A program made the position numbers and the translations under genes. The notes under the pieces were generated by a model. It saw only the letters and a program-made list of their open reading frames with translations, was not told where the DNA came from and did no database searches. A stretch of 64,000 nt of DNA, from NCBI RefSeq assembly GCF_017591435.1, contig NC_059276.1, positions 4,296,411 to 4,360,410 of the forward strand, written 5' to 3'. The stretch is from Portunus trituberculatus (taxonomy: Eukaryota > Arthropoda > Malacostraca > Decapoda > Portunidae). Below are positions 12,437 through 42,003 of this stretch, piece by piece. How positions within the stretch are numbered: the stretch's first letter is position 1; every line of letters starts with the position of its first letter.

Positions 12437-12769
12437 CAGAAGATACAAAAATAGATAAAGATAAATAAATAGATACAGTGACAATAATTCTACTAACCAC
12501 AATAACACATACATAAATTCAATGAGCCAATATTTGAAGTCAACCTAACATTTGAATGCTTACCCAAATTAATGGAGAGAATAACAGCCATTTATCAGCC
12601 AATATTTTCCCCTCTACAGAAAATATCAAAGAAAAAACAAAAGAAAATAAAACTGTTGCTCTTTTGACATAGTTATAGAATATATATGAAAATGTTTGTT
12701 AGTCACACCCTCAGGAAAAAAAAATAGGAAAAGAAAAAGAAAAGAATTAGTGTTGCGCTTCTAATAATG

Positions 12770-12975
12770 GTACAGTGGAACCATGCGTGCTTTGAGGTCC
12801 GAGGGGTCTCCAAGCGCACGGGTTCGAATCCTGTCCTCAGTCCGAGTGTAGGTTGGGCTTCCTCACTCGGGGCAACGGTTTCCTAGCGGGTGGGCTTTGA
12901 GATAGGAGGTACCACAAAAAGTATCTTCTTTAGCCCATCAATTCCCGTGAAAACCCCACATGGTATAACAAAAAT
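12770..12975 (+). mobile_element. tRNA-derived SINE
   Basis: A perfect Pol III B box, GGTTCGAATCC, lies at 12821-12831 within a tRNA-like arm. An unrelated body follows ('gagtgtaggttgggcttcc', 'tttagcccatcaattccc') with an AT-rich tail 'aaaaatatatatata'. This head-body-tail layout is that of a tRNA-derived SINE; the A box is weak. Confidence 0.65.
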
Positions 12976-13009
12976 ATATATATACACAAAATCTTGGTTA
13001 GATGACATT

Positions 13010-13370
13010 TCTGAAGATTCTAATAAATGGAATCAGGAATCTTAACTGACTGACTTAATAGGAACCAGGAATATCAATCAACTTTACTTAACTGGAATTA
13101 GGAATCTTAACTAACTTATTTAAATGGAATCAGGAATCATGACTGACTCGCCTAACAGGAATCAGGAATGTTAACTGACTGACTTAATAGGAATCAGGAA
13201 TATCAATCAACTTTACTTAACAGGAATCTTAACTGACAAACTTCACAGCAATCAGGAATCTTAGCAGCCTTACTTTACTGGAATTAAGAATCTTAGCAGC
13301 CTAATTCAACTGAAATCACAAATATTAACCTACTGACTTAACTGGAATCATAAATCTTACTAACAAATCT
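13010..13370 (+). repeat. Minisatellite, about 30-base unit
   Basis: Roughly a dozen copies of 'cttaactgactgacttaa' plus 'tggaatcaggaat', with frequent single-base differences. Confidence 0.8.
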
Positions 13371-13599
13371 TACTTTCTTTCACCTGAGCAAAAAAAAGTT
13401 CCGATAAACTTAGATGACATTTTTAGAGATTCTAATAAAAACACAAACCACAGAAAAATAAGGAGGAAACGAAAATTTCCATACCACTGCTGAATCAAGT
13501 TAAAAAGAAAAATGTTTGCTAATTGATACAGAAGAGATGACAGTACAATATCATTATACTTCTAACCATGACTCTCGCACATATAACCTTGCACGCTTC

Positions 13600-13647
<48 letters not shown>

Positions 13648-14210
13648 CCTGACCCATCACTTTACCACACAGTACACTCATTTTACCCATGACCGCCAAT
13701 CTAACACAGTCCTCCATCGTAACGGCACTAAAGAAAACGCGACTCACCTCATCTTCCCTGCCTTTCACGTCCCCACATCTATGAGCACCTTAATTACGCT
13801 CCCCCCAACAGCCTCCACACACGTTTCGCACACCTGATCATAAGCACCACGTTAACTAACACTATCTAGGTTAGTACGCACCTTTCCCGCCATCAGACAT
13901 GGTAAAGCAATCACTAACAGCCTGGCAAAGCGAATAACGGCGTCCCACCAGTGCCAGAAGGAAAACGGAGGGTGAAAAATACAGTAACGGGATGTGATAT
14001 GGCTTGATATGGTCCCCTAACGTTAATCTTAGTTTGTCATCACGCGTGGGTGGTTTCTGATTAACATTGCGATTTGGTTGATAGTCTATACTCATGTTCT
14101 GTAGCGGGATGGGAGAGAGGGAGAAGGAGAGACAGAGGGTTGAGGAACGAACACATCGCCAGTTACTTCACGTGTGAGGCGAGATCAACTGTTGTAACGT
14201 GGACACTGTG

Positions 14211-14560
14211 ACTTAACTTACCTGTGGCCGTGAAAGAGTGCACCTGTTAATTATCTACAGCAAGACTTGAGCTACCTGTTAACGAGAGCGTAGTAATAAT
14301 TCCATCGGTTAATTACGAAGATAAATTGCGTTATTTGTAAAGTCATAAACTGTTGAGAATCATGAGCTTTGCCTGTTAACGATTTAATTTCACCTGTTAA
14401 TGGAGTGACTCAGGACCTGTGCCGGTTGTTAACGTGAGAACAGTAATAACTCTACCTATTAATTGAGGTTCAAGACTTGGACTACCTGTCAACTGGGCAC
14501 AAGGAATGCCAAGTTAATAATCAAGAACTCTACCTAGCTGTTAACTGGGCACAAATAATA
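14211..14560 (+). repeat. Degenerate CCTGTTAA repeats upstream of gene B
   Basis: 'acctgttaa' or close variants recur about ten times in 350 bases, with 'caagacttg-actacctgt' and 'aactgggcacaa' each repeated. It directly precedes the gene B start, so it may overlap promoter or 5' UTR; TATA not found. Confidence 0.55.
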
Positions 14561-14579
14561 ATCGGAGAGAGAGAGAGAG

Positions 14580-14627
<48 letters not shown>

Positions 14628-14639
14628 TGCATCATCATC

Positions 14640-28547
<13,908 letters not shown>

Positions 28548-28796
28548 AGGGTCAGTCGCCTCCGCCCTCGCCTTCTACATGACGCAAGACCGAGGAATCC
28601 CACACATAATGATTCTCCTCTAGATAACACAACACTGCCGCCTTCACCACGCAGTCACACGCCAACAGAGCCTTCCCAGATCACTCCCCCATGCAGCGCC
28701 CTAACGGAGGAGCATCGGACGCCCACCCCAGGCCAGACACACGCCCGGAACACACCGCAAGATGACAAGGCGTGATGCTCCGGCAGTGAAAAGATG

Positions 28797-28866
<70 letters not shown>

Positions 28867-29090
28867 TAACCTCACACCATACTAAAAATAACAACAATAA
28901 CAAAAGTATCACCTCTAAATAACCCAGAAAAACATATTAGAAATCATAAAAAGCCAAAGATATGAGCAAGTTTCATTATCCTCTTCAGTTTTAATTATTC
29001 AAGTCAGAAGTTCACATGAGCCCAGCTTTCATTACTGGCTCGCTTATCTGGGAGTGTTGAAAGAGACGCTAAGTTAAGCAGGAAGTCTAA
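28548..29090 (+). other. Gene B 3' flank, probable 3' UTR
   Basis: GC-rich for 250 bases after the stop, then a GA microsatellite (28801-28857) and AT-rich sequence. No canonical AATAAA was found, so the transcript end is not defined. Confidence 0.4.
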
Positions 29091-31800
29091 ACTCATCGTA
29101 GGAGTTCACGAGTTTGTCTAAATATTAATGCTACACTCGCGGTTAGCTGTTTAGAGACCTCCCTTACTTATCTATGTGTTCTGAAACCTTTGCTCTCCGT
29201 GTCTTTATACAGAAAAACTCCTAATATTTTTTCTTTTAATATGCTTCCTTGTCTAAATGTTAATATTACACTAGTGGTTAGCTGTTTAGAAGTCTACCTT
29301 AAATATTCCTGTATTAGCTGTTTAGAGACCTTCCTTACTTATCTGTGTGTTCTGAAACCTTTGCTCTCCGTGTCTTTATACAGAAAAACTCCTAATATTT
29401 TTTCTTTTAATATGCTTCTTTGTCTAAATGTTAATATTACACCCAAGATTAGCTGTTTGATCATTTCCCTTAGTTATCCTGTGTTGACTGCTAGAAACCT
29501 CCCTTACTTATCTGTGCTCTTTTTCTTTTAATATGCTTCTTTGTCTAAATGTTAATATTACACCCAAGGTTAGCTGTTTAAAATTTCCCTTAGTTATCCT
29601 GTGTTAGTTGCTTAAGACATCTCCCTTACTTATCTATGTGAAACCTTTGCTCTCCGTGCCCTTACACAGAAAAACTCTTAATACTTCTTTAATATAATTT
29701 TTGGTTTAGATATTAATACAATACACACAGTTGGCAGTTTGAAAATTTTCCTGAGTTATCCTGTGTTAGTTGTTATAGAGATCTCCCTTTATCTATGTGC
29801 TCTGAAAACCTTTGTTCTCCGTGCTCGTATACAGAAAATCTCCTAATACTTTTGTTTGAATATATTTCATTTTCTAGATATAATTATTACACTCGTGGTT
29901 AGCTGCTTTAAAATTTTCCTCACTTATTCCAGTTAACGGTTATAGAGATTTCCCTCACTTATCTCCGTGTTCTGAAACATATGCTATCCATGCCGGTAAA
30001 CAGAAAAAAACTAATACTTTTTTTTTATATACTTCTATGTCTGATATGAATATTACACTCGTGGTTAGCTGTTTAGAAGTCTCCCTTACGTATTCTTGTG
30101 CTAGCTGTTTAGAGACTTCCCTTACTTATCTGTGTGTTCTGAAACATTTGCTCTCCATATCCTTACGCAGAAAAACTTAATACTTTTTTTTAATATACTT
30201 GTAATACACTCGTAGTTAACCGTTTGGAAGTTTCCCTTACGTATTCCTATGTTAGCTGTTTAGAGACTTCCCTTACTATCTACGTGTTCTGAAAGTTTTG
30301 CTCTCCTTTTTTTAATATACTTCCTTGTCTAGATATTAATATTTCATTCATGGTTAGCTGTTTAAGAATCACCCTTAAATATTCCTATGTGTTCTGAAAT
30401 ATTTGCTCTCCATGCCCTTATACAGAAAAACTTAATACTTTTTTAATATACTCGTAATACACTCGTGGTTAGTGGTTTAGAAGTTCCCCTTACGTATTCC
30501 TAAGTTAGTTGTTGTTTGCTATCTATGTGTTCTGAAAGTTTTGCTCTCTTTTTTTTAATATACTTCCTTGTCTAGATATGAATATTATACTCGTGGTTAG
30601 CTGTTTAGAAGTTTCCCTTAAATATTCCTGTATCAGCTGTTAAAAGACCTCCCTTATTCATCTGTGTGTTCTGAAACTTTTGCTCTCCATGCCCTTATAC
30701 AGAAAATCTTAATACTTTTTTTTATATACTTCCTTGTCTAGATATCAATATTACACTCGTGATTTGCTTACATATTCCCTTACTTGTTCTGAAACCTTTG
30801 CTCTCCATCCCCATACACCAGAAAACTCATAATACTCTTTTAATACTCTTCCTTGTCTAGATATTAGTATTACACTTGTTGTTAGCTGTTTAGAAGTCTC
30901 CCTTACTTATTCCTGGGTTAGTTGGTTTTAGAGACCTTTCTTACTCATCTATGTGCTCTGACACCGTTTCTCTCCATGCTCTTATACAGAAAAGTTCCTA
31001 ATACTTATTTTAATATACTTCCTTGTCTAGATATTGATATTATACTCGTGGTCAGCTATTTTAAAGTTTCCTTCACTTATTCCTGTGTTAGCTGTTTGAG
31101 TGACTTCCCTTATTAATCTATGTGTTTTGAAAGTTTTGCTCCCTTTTTTTAATACACGTACATCTTTGTCTAGATATTAGTATTACACTTGTGGTTAGCC
31201 GTTTAGAAGTCTCCTGTATTAGCTGTTTAGACACCTCCCTTATCTACGTGTTCTGTAATCTTTGCTATTCCTTATGCAGAGAAACTTAATATTTTTTTCA
31301 ATATAATTCCTTGTCCAGATATTAATATTTTACTCGTGGTTAGCTGTTTAGAGAATTCCCTTACTTATTCATCTGTATTTTCTGAAACTTCCATGCCCGA
31401 ATACAGAAAAGCTCCTAAACCTTTTTTTAATATACTTCATTGTCAAGGTATTAATATTACACTCGTGCATAGTTGTTTAGAGGTCTCCCTTACATCTAGA
31501 GACTTCCCTTATTATCTATTTGTTCTGAAGCCCTTACTCTTCATGCCCTTATAAAGAAAACTAATACTTGCCAACATACTTCCTTGTCTAGGCATTGATA
31601 TCACACTCGTGCACATGGTTAGGTATTTAGAAATCTTCCTTTCGTATTCCTGTGTTATGAAACCTTTTGCTCTTTTTATATGTATACATAAAAAATACTT
31701 TTGATATACACCCAAATAAAAAAAAGTATACCTCACATCGCTCAAATTCAATAATACACTTGCTCTGATACATTTTAAAAACCTCACTTATTTATTACAG
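29090..31800 (+). repeat. 2.7 kb satellite-like tandem array, 130-160-base unit
   Basis: Roughly 17-20 diverged units, each with 'ttgtctagatattaatatta', 'cactcgtggttagctgttta', 'gtgttctgaaacctttgctc' and 'cttatacagaaaaac'. Units vary in length and some lack a block. The left-hand copies are most alike, suggesting recent local exchange. No coding function. Confidence 0.9.
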
Positions 31801-32296
31801 TATTCTGAAACGTTTTTTTTTTTACTCTCAATAAGCTTTCCTTCACTACTCTACGTTCAGGTGACGTCTCCTGTGAACTGATGGATCTTCAGACCTCACA
31901 GACAGACAAGAAGGAAAACAGAGAGGAGGGAACTTAAATGCCACACGATTATTGACAGGGAAAATCAGAACGTGAAATAAAAGTGATAAAATAGTTTGTC
32001 CTTAAAGTGTCGCCTGCTTAGATCAATACGTTCTCTCTAGTGCTCTTTAAATTGTGTTGATGTGTATTGCAAGGAAATGTGTTTGTGTGTGGAGTGAGAA
32101 CGTGGATATGCTAATAAATGGATATAGTGATTTTTTCCTGTTTTATTTTATGGAAGAGGGTGGAAAATATTAAAAGAAGAAAAGGATAAAGCACATTCTC
32201 TCTGCCAAAAAGAGGAATAATACAACGAAAAATAAATAAATATAAGACTACATACATGCTAACACATACGAACAAACATACATACAAATTCCTTTT

Positions 32297-32334
<38 letters not shown>

Positions 32335-32337
<3 letters not shown>

Positions 32338-32562
32338 GGCCGGGTGGAGATATTTGGGTGTGTCTCCTTTCACGTGTAGCCCCTGTTCACCTAGCAGTGA
32401 GTAGGTACGGGATGTAAATCGAGGAGTTGTGACCTTGTTGTCCCGGTGTGTGGTGTGTGCCTGGTCTCAGACCTATCCCAAGATCGGAAATAATGAGCTC
32501 TGAGCTCGTTCCGTAGGGTAACGTCTGGCTGTCTCGTCAGAGACTGCAGCAGATCAAACAGT
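32335..32562 (+). mobile_element. SINE-like element sandwiched between AC microsatellites
   Basis: A GC-richer unit opens 'cccggccgggtggagatat' and ends 'gcagatcaaacagtgaa', directly continuing into an AC microsatellite. I recall similar sequence from crab microsatellite flanks, but cannot verify this here. No coding capacity. Confidence 0.55.
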
Positions 32563-32563
32563 G

Positions 32564-32619
<56 letters not shown>

Positions 32620-32829
32620 AACAAAAGAAAATAAAAGGGGAAAGAAAATGAGTTCTAAAAATACATCTAAATTTCTATTCATACAGACATACAAACACAT
32701 GAAGGAAAAGAAAATGGGAAGAGTGAGTAAGTTCCAATCTATAAAGTTCAATTCATACAAACACGTCGACAAGAGAAGAGAAAGAACAAATGAGTGAATT
32801 CTAAATATAATGCTCTTGGAAATTCACCC

Positions 32830-33164
32830 TTAACCCCTTCAGTACTTGGACACATTTTTATCCTGAGATTTGTGTACGATTAGACCATTTTATTTACATT
32901 AGGAAGCGTCTATGGAGGTCAGAAGATTAATGGCCACAGTCTTCACTATTTCAACCCCTTCAGTACTGGGACACATTTTTACCTCGAGATTTGTGTGCGA
33001 TTAGAACATTTTATTGACATTAGGAAGCGTCTATGGAGGTCAGAAGATTAATGGCCACAATCTTCACTGTTTTAATCCCCCACACAAGTTTCTGAAACTG
33101 AATAAAATCATCAAATAGTAAGAAGAATGATTATGAAAACGCGTTATGGTACTGAAAGGGTTAA
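32830..33164 (+). mobile_element. TTAA-flanked MITE, copy 7 with internal duplication
   Basis: The left 120 bases are repeated immediately ('aaccccttcagtact' at about 32833 and 32954), giving 335 bases between TTAA ends. The same kind of partial tandem duplication is seen in copy 5. Confidence 0.72.
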
Positions 33165-33287
33165 GTATTTTTTAATGCACTCTCGTGACATTCAAGTAGG
33201 AAAAACACAGCTTGAGTGACTGACAGAGGCAAACAAAGAGGGGTGTTTTGAGAGGAGAATACAAGGGTGTGTAGATACAATGAGGCA

Positions 33288-34141
<854 letters not shown>

Positions 34142-34859
34142 AATGGTACAATTCTAACACACACCAGCATCTTAAAATCCCAACTTCAAAACGGTAGACT
34201 TAATGATACACTAAAACACAACAAACGGTACATAAGTTGAGCATTCTTATGGGACACTGGCACCTCTCCAAACGGTACAGATGGCGCCCCCGGATCTCTA
34301 GAACGGTACATTAATCTCAAGTTTCTACCGCTACATATCTCTCTCGTTTAAAATGGCTGAGTAACTTAAATATACCACGAAAGGAAGGATATTGAAGACT
34401 AAACTTATGTATAACCTGTGTAATTATAGACAATGCATTTTTAGGTACTAATATATCATAACCACCACCATACACACACACACACACACACACGCACACA
34501 CACGCACAGACATGACCTGCCTTAAGATTCCTCTAGTTCTCCGTGCAATTGCTACATTAACCTATTAAGAATATAAATAAATCGTGAAACGTTTTAATTA
34601 CGAGGCGCAGGTGAGTGTAAAAGTGTGCAGTAATTCGTTGAGAAGGTGGAGATGAGACGAAGATGAAGTGTTTATCTGGTGGAGGTTAGGTGGAGGTTAT
34701 ATTGGAGAGTTACACCAGAAAATCACCAATGTGTCACCTATAATTCACTGCACAGGTAAGATAATTAATTACCTTGATAACTCAGGTGATGTTACGTGTT
34801 AACCTGAAGATGATGTTATGAGAAAGAGAGACAGGTGATAGTTTGTGATGTAGAGGCTG

Positions 34860-35440
34860 TAGTGATGGTAGTACTAGTAGTAGTAATAGTAGTAGTAGTA
34901 GTAGTGGTGGTGGTGATGGTGGCGATAGTGGTGGTGGTGGTGGTGATAGTGGTGGTAGTTGTCGGTCAGTTGTAGCGGTTCTGCCTCTTTCCCGTTAGTG
35001 CACCGGTCAGTCAGCCAGCCAGTTAGCCAGCCAGCCAGCCAGCCACTCAGCCAGTCAGCCAGTCAGCAAGTCAGTCAGTCAGCCAGCCAGCCAGTCAGCC
35101 AGCCAGTCAGTCACCCAGCCAGCCACTCAGCCAGCCAGTCAGCCACCCAACCAACCAGCCAGCCAGCCAGCCACCCACCCACCCACCCAGCCAGCCAGAA
35201 GGTCAGCCACCCAGCCAGCCAGCCACCAAGCCAGCCCATTTACCCAGCCAGCCAGTCACCCAGTTAATCACCTAACCAGTCAGTGAACCAGCTAACAATA
35301 ACAAACCTATCAGTCAGTCACTCAATCCGTCAGTTAGTCAGTCAGCTAGTCAGTCAGTTAGTCAGTCAACCAAGTAGCAAACCTATCAGCCAATCATCCA
35401 GCCAATTAACCAGTCACTTACTAACCTAACCATCCATTCA
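34860..35440. repeat. AGT/GGT tract and degenerate CAGC/CAGT tetranucleotide array
   Basis: 34863-34960 alternates AGT and GGT units. 35000-35440 holds 'cagccagccagtcagccagc' units decaying to 'cagttagtcagtcag' at the right. Confidence 0.88.
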
Positions 35441-35647
35441 TCCAGGACACAGACTAACGAAACAATCACAAACGAAATCAAACACTTGAAAAACAGCCGA
35501 GAAGGATTTCCGCCCCTGCAACATACGAACTAATAGTGAAAGCAGGAATCCACATAAAAACATCCTCCTCATCCACCGGTTTGCTGCATTGATCCACTTC
35601 CGTTATCCATAAATACCTTTCCTTCCACCTCATCCACTTCACACTAA

Positions 35648-35993
35648 GTCCGTATTCAGAAACCCTTTGCTTTCTCACCACGAGTATTTTCCAAGGCCAC
35701 GTGGATGATTAGCGGGGTTTTCAAGAGTGTTTCTCCAGTTAATAATATAAAAATTTTGTCACTCTGTCCCTAAAACCGTAAAAACACCTTAAAAATCATT
35801 TATTCACTCGCCAAGACTGTTTTCCAAGGCGACATGGATGATAAGCGGGGTTTTCAAGAGTGTTTCTCCAGTTAATAACGTGGAAATCTTGTCACTGCCT
35901 CAGGAATCGTAAAAATACATAAAAACTCGTGTAAATTTAAATAAAGCCTTTTGAAATGGTGGAAGTGAAGCACAGAACTGTTTGAGAATACGA
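35648..35993 (+). mobile_element. IR-1 element with duplicated core
   Basis: Opens with 'cgtattcagaaaccctttgc' and closes with 'gaactgtttgagaatacg', its inverted counterpart. The core 'ttttccaaggc-ac-tggatgat' is present twice in tandem. Confidence 0.6.
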
Positions 35994-36584
35994 GCCGTCC
36001 ACTAGTTCAGTATGTAAGAGGAATCTCCACTTTCTTCCCCTCCTCCTCTTCTCCTCCACTTCTCTCTCTCTGTCTCTCTCCACACGGATATACAGAGTGA
36101 GCCAAAGCTGTTTTCTCCTCCACATGACTAAACTACAGGGTGGATTAAAAAGTATCGAGTGTTTATTTGTTTTTATCGTATTTTCCTTAAAGGTTTTGAT
36201 TGTATAGTATGGAATTCAACACGGGATAATAAATACACTGTGAGTCAAAAATAGGTGTGGTATATTTCGTTTTCTTTATCTCAGCTTGTTTATTTTTGCT
36301 TTAAAGGTTTGAATAACACAGAAATAAAACTTAATACTTCAATAAACGTGTGACTTTGACTCCCTAGTTTTGTAAAAGTAAAGATGCAAATGTAAGTATG
36401 ATATATAATTTTTGGACTACACTCTTTTGTCTTGTAAAAAAAAACTAGATCGTCGAAACTATTTGTATTTTCGTTCACACATCTTCATCGTGACTACTTT
36501 CTACATACTACGTGTCTTTTCTATTATCATTATTACTAAAATATATAAAGTAAATAAGACATCTACTGCCAAATAAGCTTAAGT

Positions 36585-37310
<726 letters not shown>

Positions 37311-37829
37311 CCACTATCTGGGTCACTAACAAGGGAAAAAAAATAAAGGAAAAAATGGAAAATCTAGCTATCTTAATGTCCACTGATCACCCTCTCCATT
37401 TTCCCTATCAGTGGAGGAAAAAATAATAGGGATATGTAGAGTCGCGTCCCATTAACCATTTATATCACCATTATCATCCTCCCACTCCTCCTCTCTCTTG
37501 TCACCTTCTTGTCCATCACCATCATTTTCTCCGTCTTCTGTCACCATTCTGTCACCATCTACACGTCTTCAATATTCGTGGGTTTTTTCTTATCCTTATC
37601 ACTGTCTTTATCTCGTATCGTCTTCTCACCATCTTCTTTTATCTCCTTCCTTCTTCTCCATCACCATTTTATCAGCATCTCTTCAGTTTTTCCTTTTCTT
37701 CTTCACTATTTTGTCTTCTTAATTCTTATCATCCTTTTTATCATTTTTCTTTGTCTTTCTCTTTTCTTCCTCCTTCTCTCCATTCTTTTTGTTATTCCAG
37801 TCATCATTCCTATTATCTCAAATTTCTTC

Positions 37830-38480
<651 letters not shown>

Positions 38481-38897
38481 TGATGATGATGATGATGAAG
38501 GAAAATAAGGATGATAATAACGAAGAGCATGAAAATGAGGATAGTGAGGAGAAACAAAAGACAAAGAAGAAAACTGAGAGGAAAAGGAAAAAACTGAGAA
38601 AAAGAGAAAAAAAAACGGAAGAGGTGAAAGGAGAAGGAAGGAAAAAAAACGAACAAAAATAAACTTAAAACCGAACAAACAGAACAAAACAAGAACAAGA
38701 ACATGAACAAAAACAAGAACAACATCAAAAACATCAAGAACAGAAGTACAACAAATTCGTCGCTATTTACTTTCTTTTTTTTCCTTCTTTTTCTTTTTAC
38801 GCTCTTTTACTTCAATGATATTTTTCGCGGTGGTGATTTCAGTTCCGATGCGCTCACGTGATCCAAACTTTATGACAAAACTAGACCAATGTTCATC

Positions 38898-38951
<54 letters not shown>

Positions 38952-38979
38952 TCGATAGGTCATGTTTGCGTTTGATGTT

Positions 38980-39018
<39 letters not shown>

Positions 39019-39080
39019 CAGATCATTTTGCTGTTGTTTATGTTTTGTGGCAGTGCTGGTTTACATACATACGTACATAT

Positions 39081-39117
<37 letters not shown>

Positions 39118-39439
39118 AAAATCCAACAACTTCACAAACTAAAATTAGAAAAAAAAAAAAAAAAACAATAAAAATCCCATCAAAATTTCTCACAAGACCT
39201 CAAAATCTTCTACGACCAAAAGCGTATCGTTCAAAAATAATGAAATAGAAAGATTTACCCCAAAAGTACAGTCACCCGCAACAGTTGATGAGCCGAAAAG
39301 AAAACGAAGTCAGGGAGAGAACGAGAGAGCACGGGAGGTAGGGAGTGACGGGGCTGGAACACCGGGAGGGCGGGAGAGAGAGGGAGGGAGAGTCTGGAGG
39401 TAAAGTAGTGAAGAGGGAGAGCTGCTGGAGTCACTTCCC

Positions 39440-39521
39440 TCCTCGTAACCAGCCAGTGCAGTAGTCACCCCGCACTTGCTCTCTCTCTCTCCCCCGCGCA
39501 ACTACAGCAGCACTTGGCAAG
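39440..39521 (+). other. Candidate noncoding first exon with a strong 5' splice site
   Basis: A GC-rich patch without simple-sequence expansion ends in 'cacttggcaag|gtgagtgac', one of the best donor matches in the window, with no long open frame before it. This fits a 5' untranslated exon. Gene C requires one, but at 18.7 kb distance the link is speculative. The 5' limit given here is arbitrary. Confidence 0.3.
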
Positions 39522-39689
39522 GTGAGTGACAGGTGTGTTGCGGGTGTGATGAGCTTGGTGCAGGTGTGTTTTGTCTTTTTTTGTTGTTGTTTGACAGTTT
39601 TAATTCGTTTCATTTGGTTTTTCATGTGTTCTGTGTTTTATTGGCTTAGTTTTGGGTTGTTTTGGGTTTGTTTTGGTTTGTTTAAGCAG

Positions 39690-39920
39690 ATGTGTAGACT
39701 GCAGGTGTGTTATCTTGATGTTTGTGTTGTCTGCAGGTTTGTGTTGCCTGCAGGTTTGTGTTGTCTCAGATGTGTGTTCTTCGTAAAGTTTGCAGGTGTA
39801 TTTAGAATGTTCAGGTGTGTAGTCTCAGGTGTGTAGTCTTCAGGTGTGTAGTCTCAGGTGTGTAGTCTCAGGTGTGTAGTCTTCAGGTGTGTAGTCTCAG
39901 GTGTGTAGTCTGAGATGTGC
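39690..39920 (+). repeat. Minisatellite, 14-15-base unit 'caggtgtgtagtct'
   Basis: About ten units of 'tcaggtgtgtagtc' with and without an extra t, just downstream of the candidate donor at 39522. The left part is more diverged ('tgcaggtttgtgttg'). Confidence 0.88.
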
Positions 39921-40504
39921 AGAGTTTTATATGTGTAGAGTTTCAGACATGTACTTTCATATGTGTGTAGAATCCAAATGTGTATCGAATCGCATATTTG
40001 AATGAAAAATAAATGCAAATGTGTACAAGTGAAATTTCGAGACAAGAACTTTAGATAAAACAAAAACTTAGATGAAAAAAAGAAGAAAAAAAAGGAAACG
40101 TACTTGAAATAGACAAAATTTAAACTGCCTTCACACTTCTACAAATACAATACATCGAAATACATAGACACATACAGAAATACAGCACTAATACAGTACA
40201 CATTACAATTCCTTAATGCAAAATATTAGTAAATCTTGAAAATCTGATAAAAATACTGATCAAATTGAGTTCTTAGTTTGTGATTAAATTCTATAAGGTA
40301 AAATTCCAGGAACAGTGGCCATTACGTTGAAAAATAGCGATGAAGGTTGAAATATTATGAAATGCAAGAAAAATTAACTGAAGTACAATGATTTTCGCTC
40401 AATTCAGTATTCAAATAGTGAGGAAACATGACTTTTTTTCTAGTTACATATTCTATTTTTTTTTTTTTTTTGTATTCTAAGTTATATATTTCTCCTTTCG
40501 TTTC

Positions 40505-41116
<612 letters not shown>

Positions 41117-41226
41117 TGCGGTGATAAAAAAAAAGAGACAGCAAAAAGGTAATTACTTAAAAAAACACAAAACGAAAACAATTTACAAACACTACATGAC
41201 AAAAAAATAGAAGGAAGAAAGCATAG

Positions 41227-41262
<36 letters not shown>

Positions 41263-41547
41263 CACAACAAAACAGACAAAAAACCAACAAAAACAAACAC
41301 AAAAGAAGAAAAGCAACACAACTAAACACAAGAGGGAAAGAAATGGAGGAAGACGAGGAGGAGGAGGAGGTGGAGGGAGAGAAGAGGAGTGGGAGGAGGA
41401 GGAGGGAGGGAAGGAGGTACTGGCCCACAAACCGCGACCAGGAGGGAACCCGTTACTTGGAGGAACTCAGGCAACGGTGCTGGGAGAGAGGGAGAGGGAG
41501 GACTGAACATGATCGTCTCGTCACATACCATCGTGCTCTGGAAAATT

Positions 41548-41549
<2 letters not shown>

Positions 41550-41635
<86 letters not shown>

Positions 41636-42003
41636 GAAAGACAAAGAACAGAGAGGGAAAAAAAATAATCATAATCCTGAACAGACTAAAATCGTGAGAG
41701 GGTAAAAGGAAAAAGGAGAAAGAGGAGGAGGAGAGGAGGAGGAGGAGGAGGAGGAGGAGGAGGAGGAGGAGGAGGAGGAAGAAGAACGAGAACAAGAAGA
41801 AGGGAAAGAAAAGCAGTAAGATGATCATGAAGAGGAGTAAGAGGAGGAGCGGAAAGAGGAGGAGGAGGAGGAGGAGGAGGTGAAGGAGAGACTGGTGACC
41901 TGAATAAGGACTAAGGAAGCGATCCAAGCCCAAGGGGAAAGTGCGGTAGCGGTGACGGAGGAAGAGGAGGAGGAGGAGGAGGAGGAGGAGGAGGAGGAGG
42001 AGG
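41550..42003. repeat. GA tract followed by AGG-rich polypurine region
   Basis: Contains (GA)n 41551-41631, then AGG clusters at 41721-41780, 41855-41880 and 41962-42003. The plus strand is almost pure purine. Confidence 0.88.

Larger units (their letters stand above)
9732..14639. other. Spacer between genes A and B
   Basis: It holds an IR-1 element, a MITE, two GA tracts (12175-12267, 12376-12434), a SINE, a 30-base minisatellite and an AC tract (13603-13645). 11021-12170 is AT-rich with no convincing exon; an open frame at 11207-11533 is not supported by splice sites or composition. Confidence 0.5.

Noticed and set aside
12780..12850. Functional tRNA gene
   Set aside because: The B box is perfect, but the A box is poor, no complete cloverleaf could be drawn, and SINE-like body and tail follow.
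34959..35267. 102-codon Ser-Gln-Pro repeat frame
   Set aside because: It is the CAGC/CAGT tetranucleotide array translated; no splice sites or conserved start were found.
35000..35440. CRISPR-like regular spacing in the CAGC/CAGT region and in the 29-31.8 kb array
   Set aside because: Units are contiguous tandem repeats without unique spacers, in a eukaryotic context.
36060..36170. Mariner-like terminus around 'acagggtggattaaaaag'
   Set aside because: Only one weak end was seen, with no inverted partner and no transposase remnant.
39522..39836. 104-codon hydrophobic frame
   Set aside because: It lies after a strong donor and overlaps a minisatellite; the composition (GT-rich, read as Val/Cys/Phe) is that of intron sequence.
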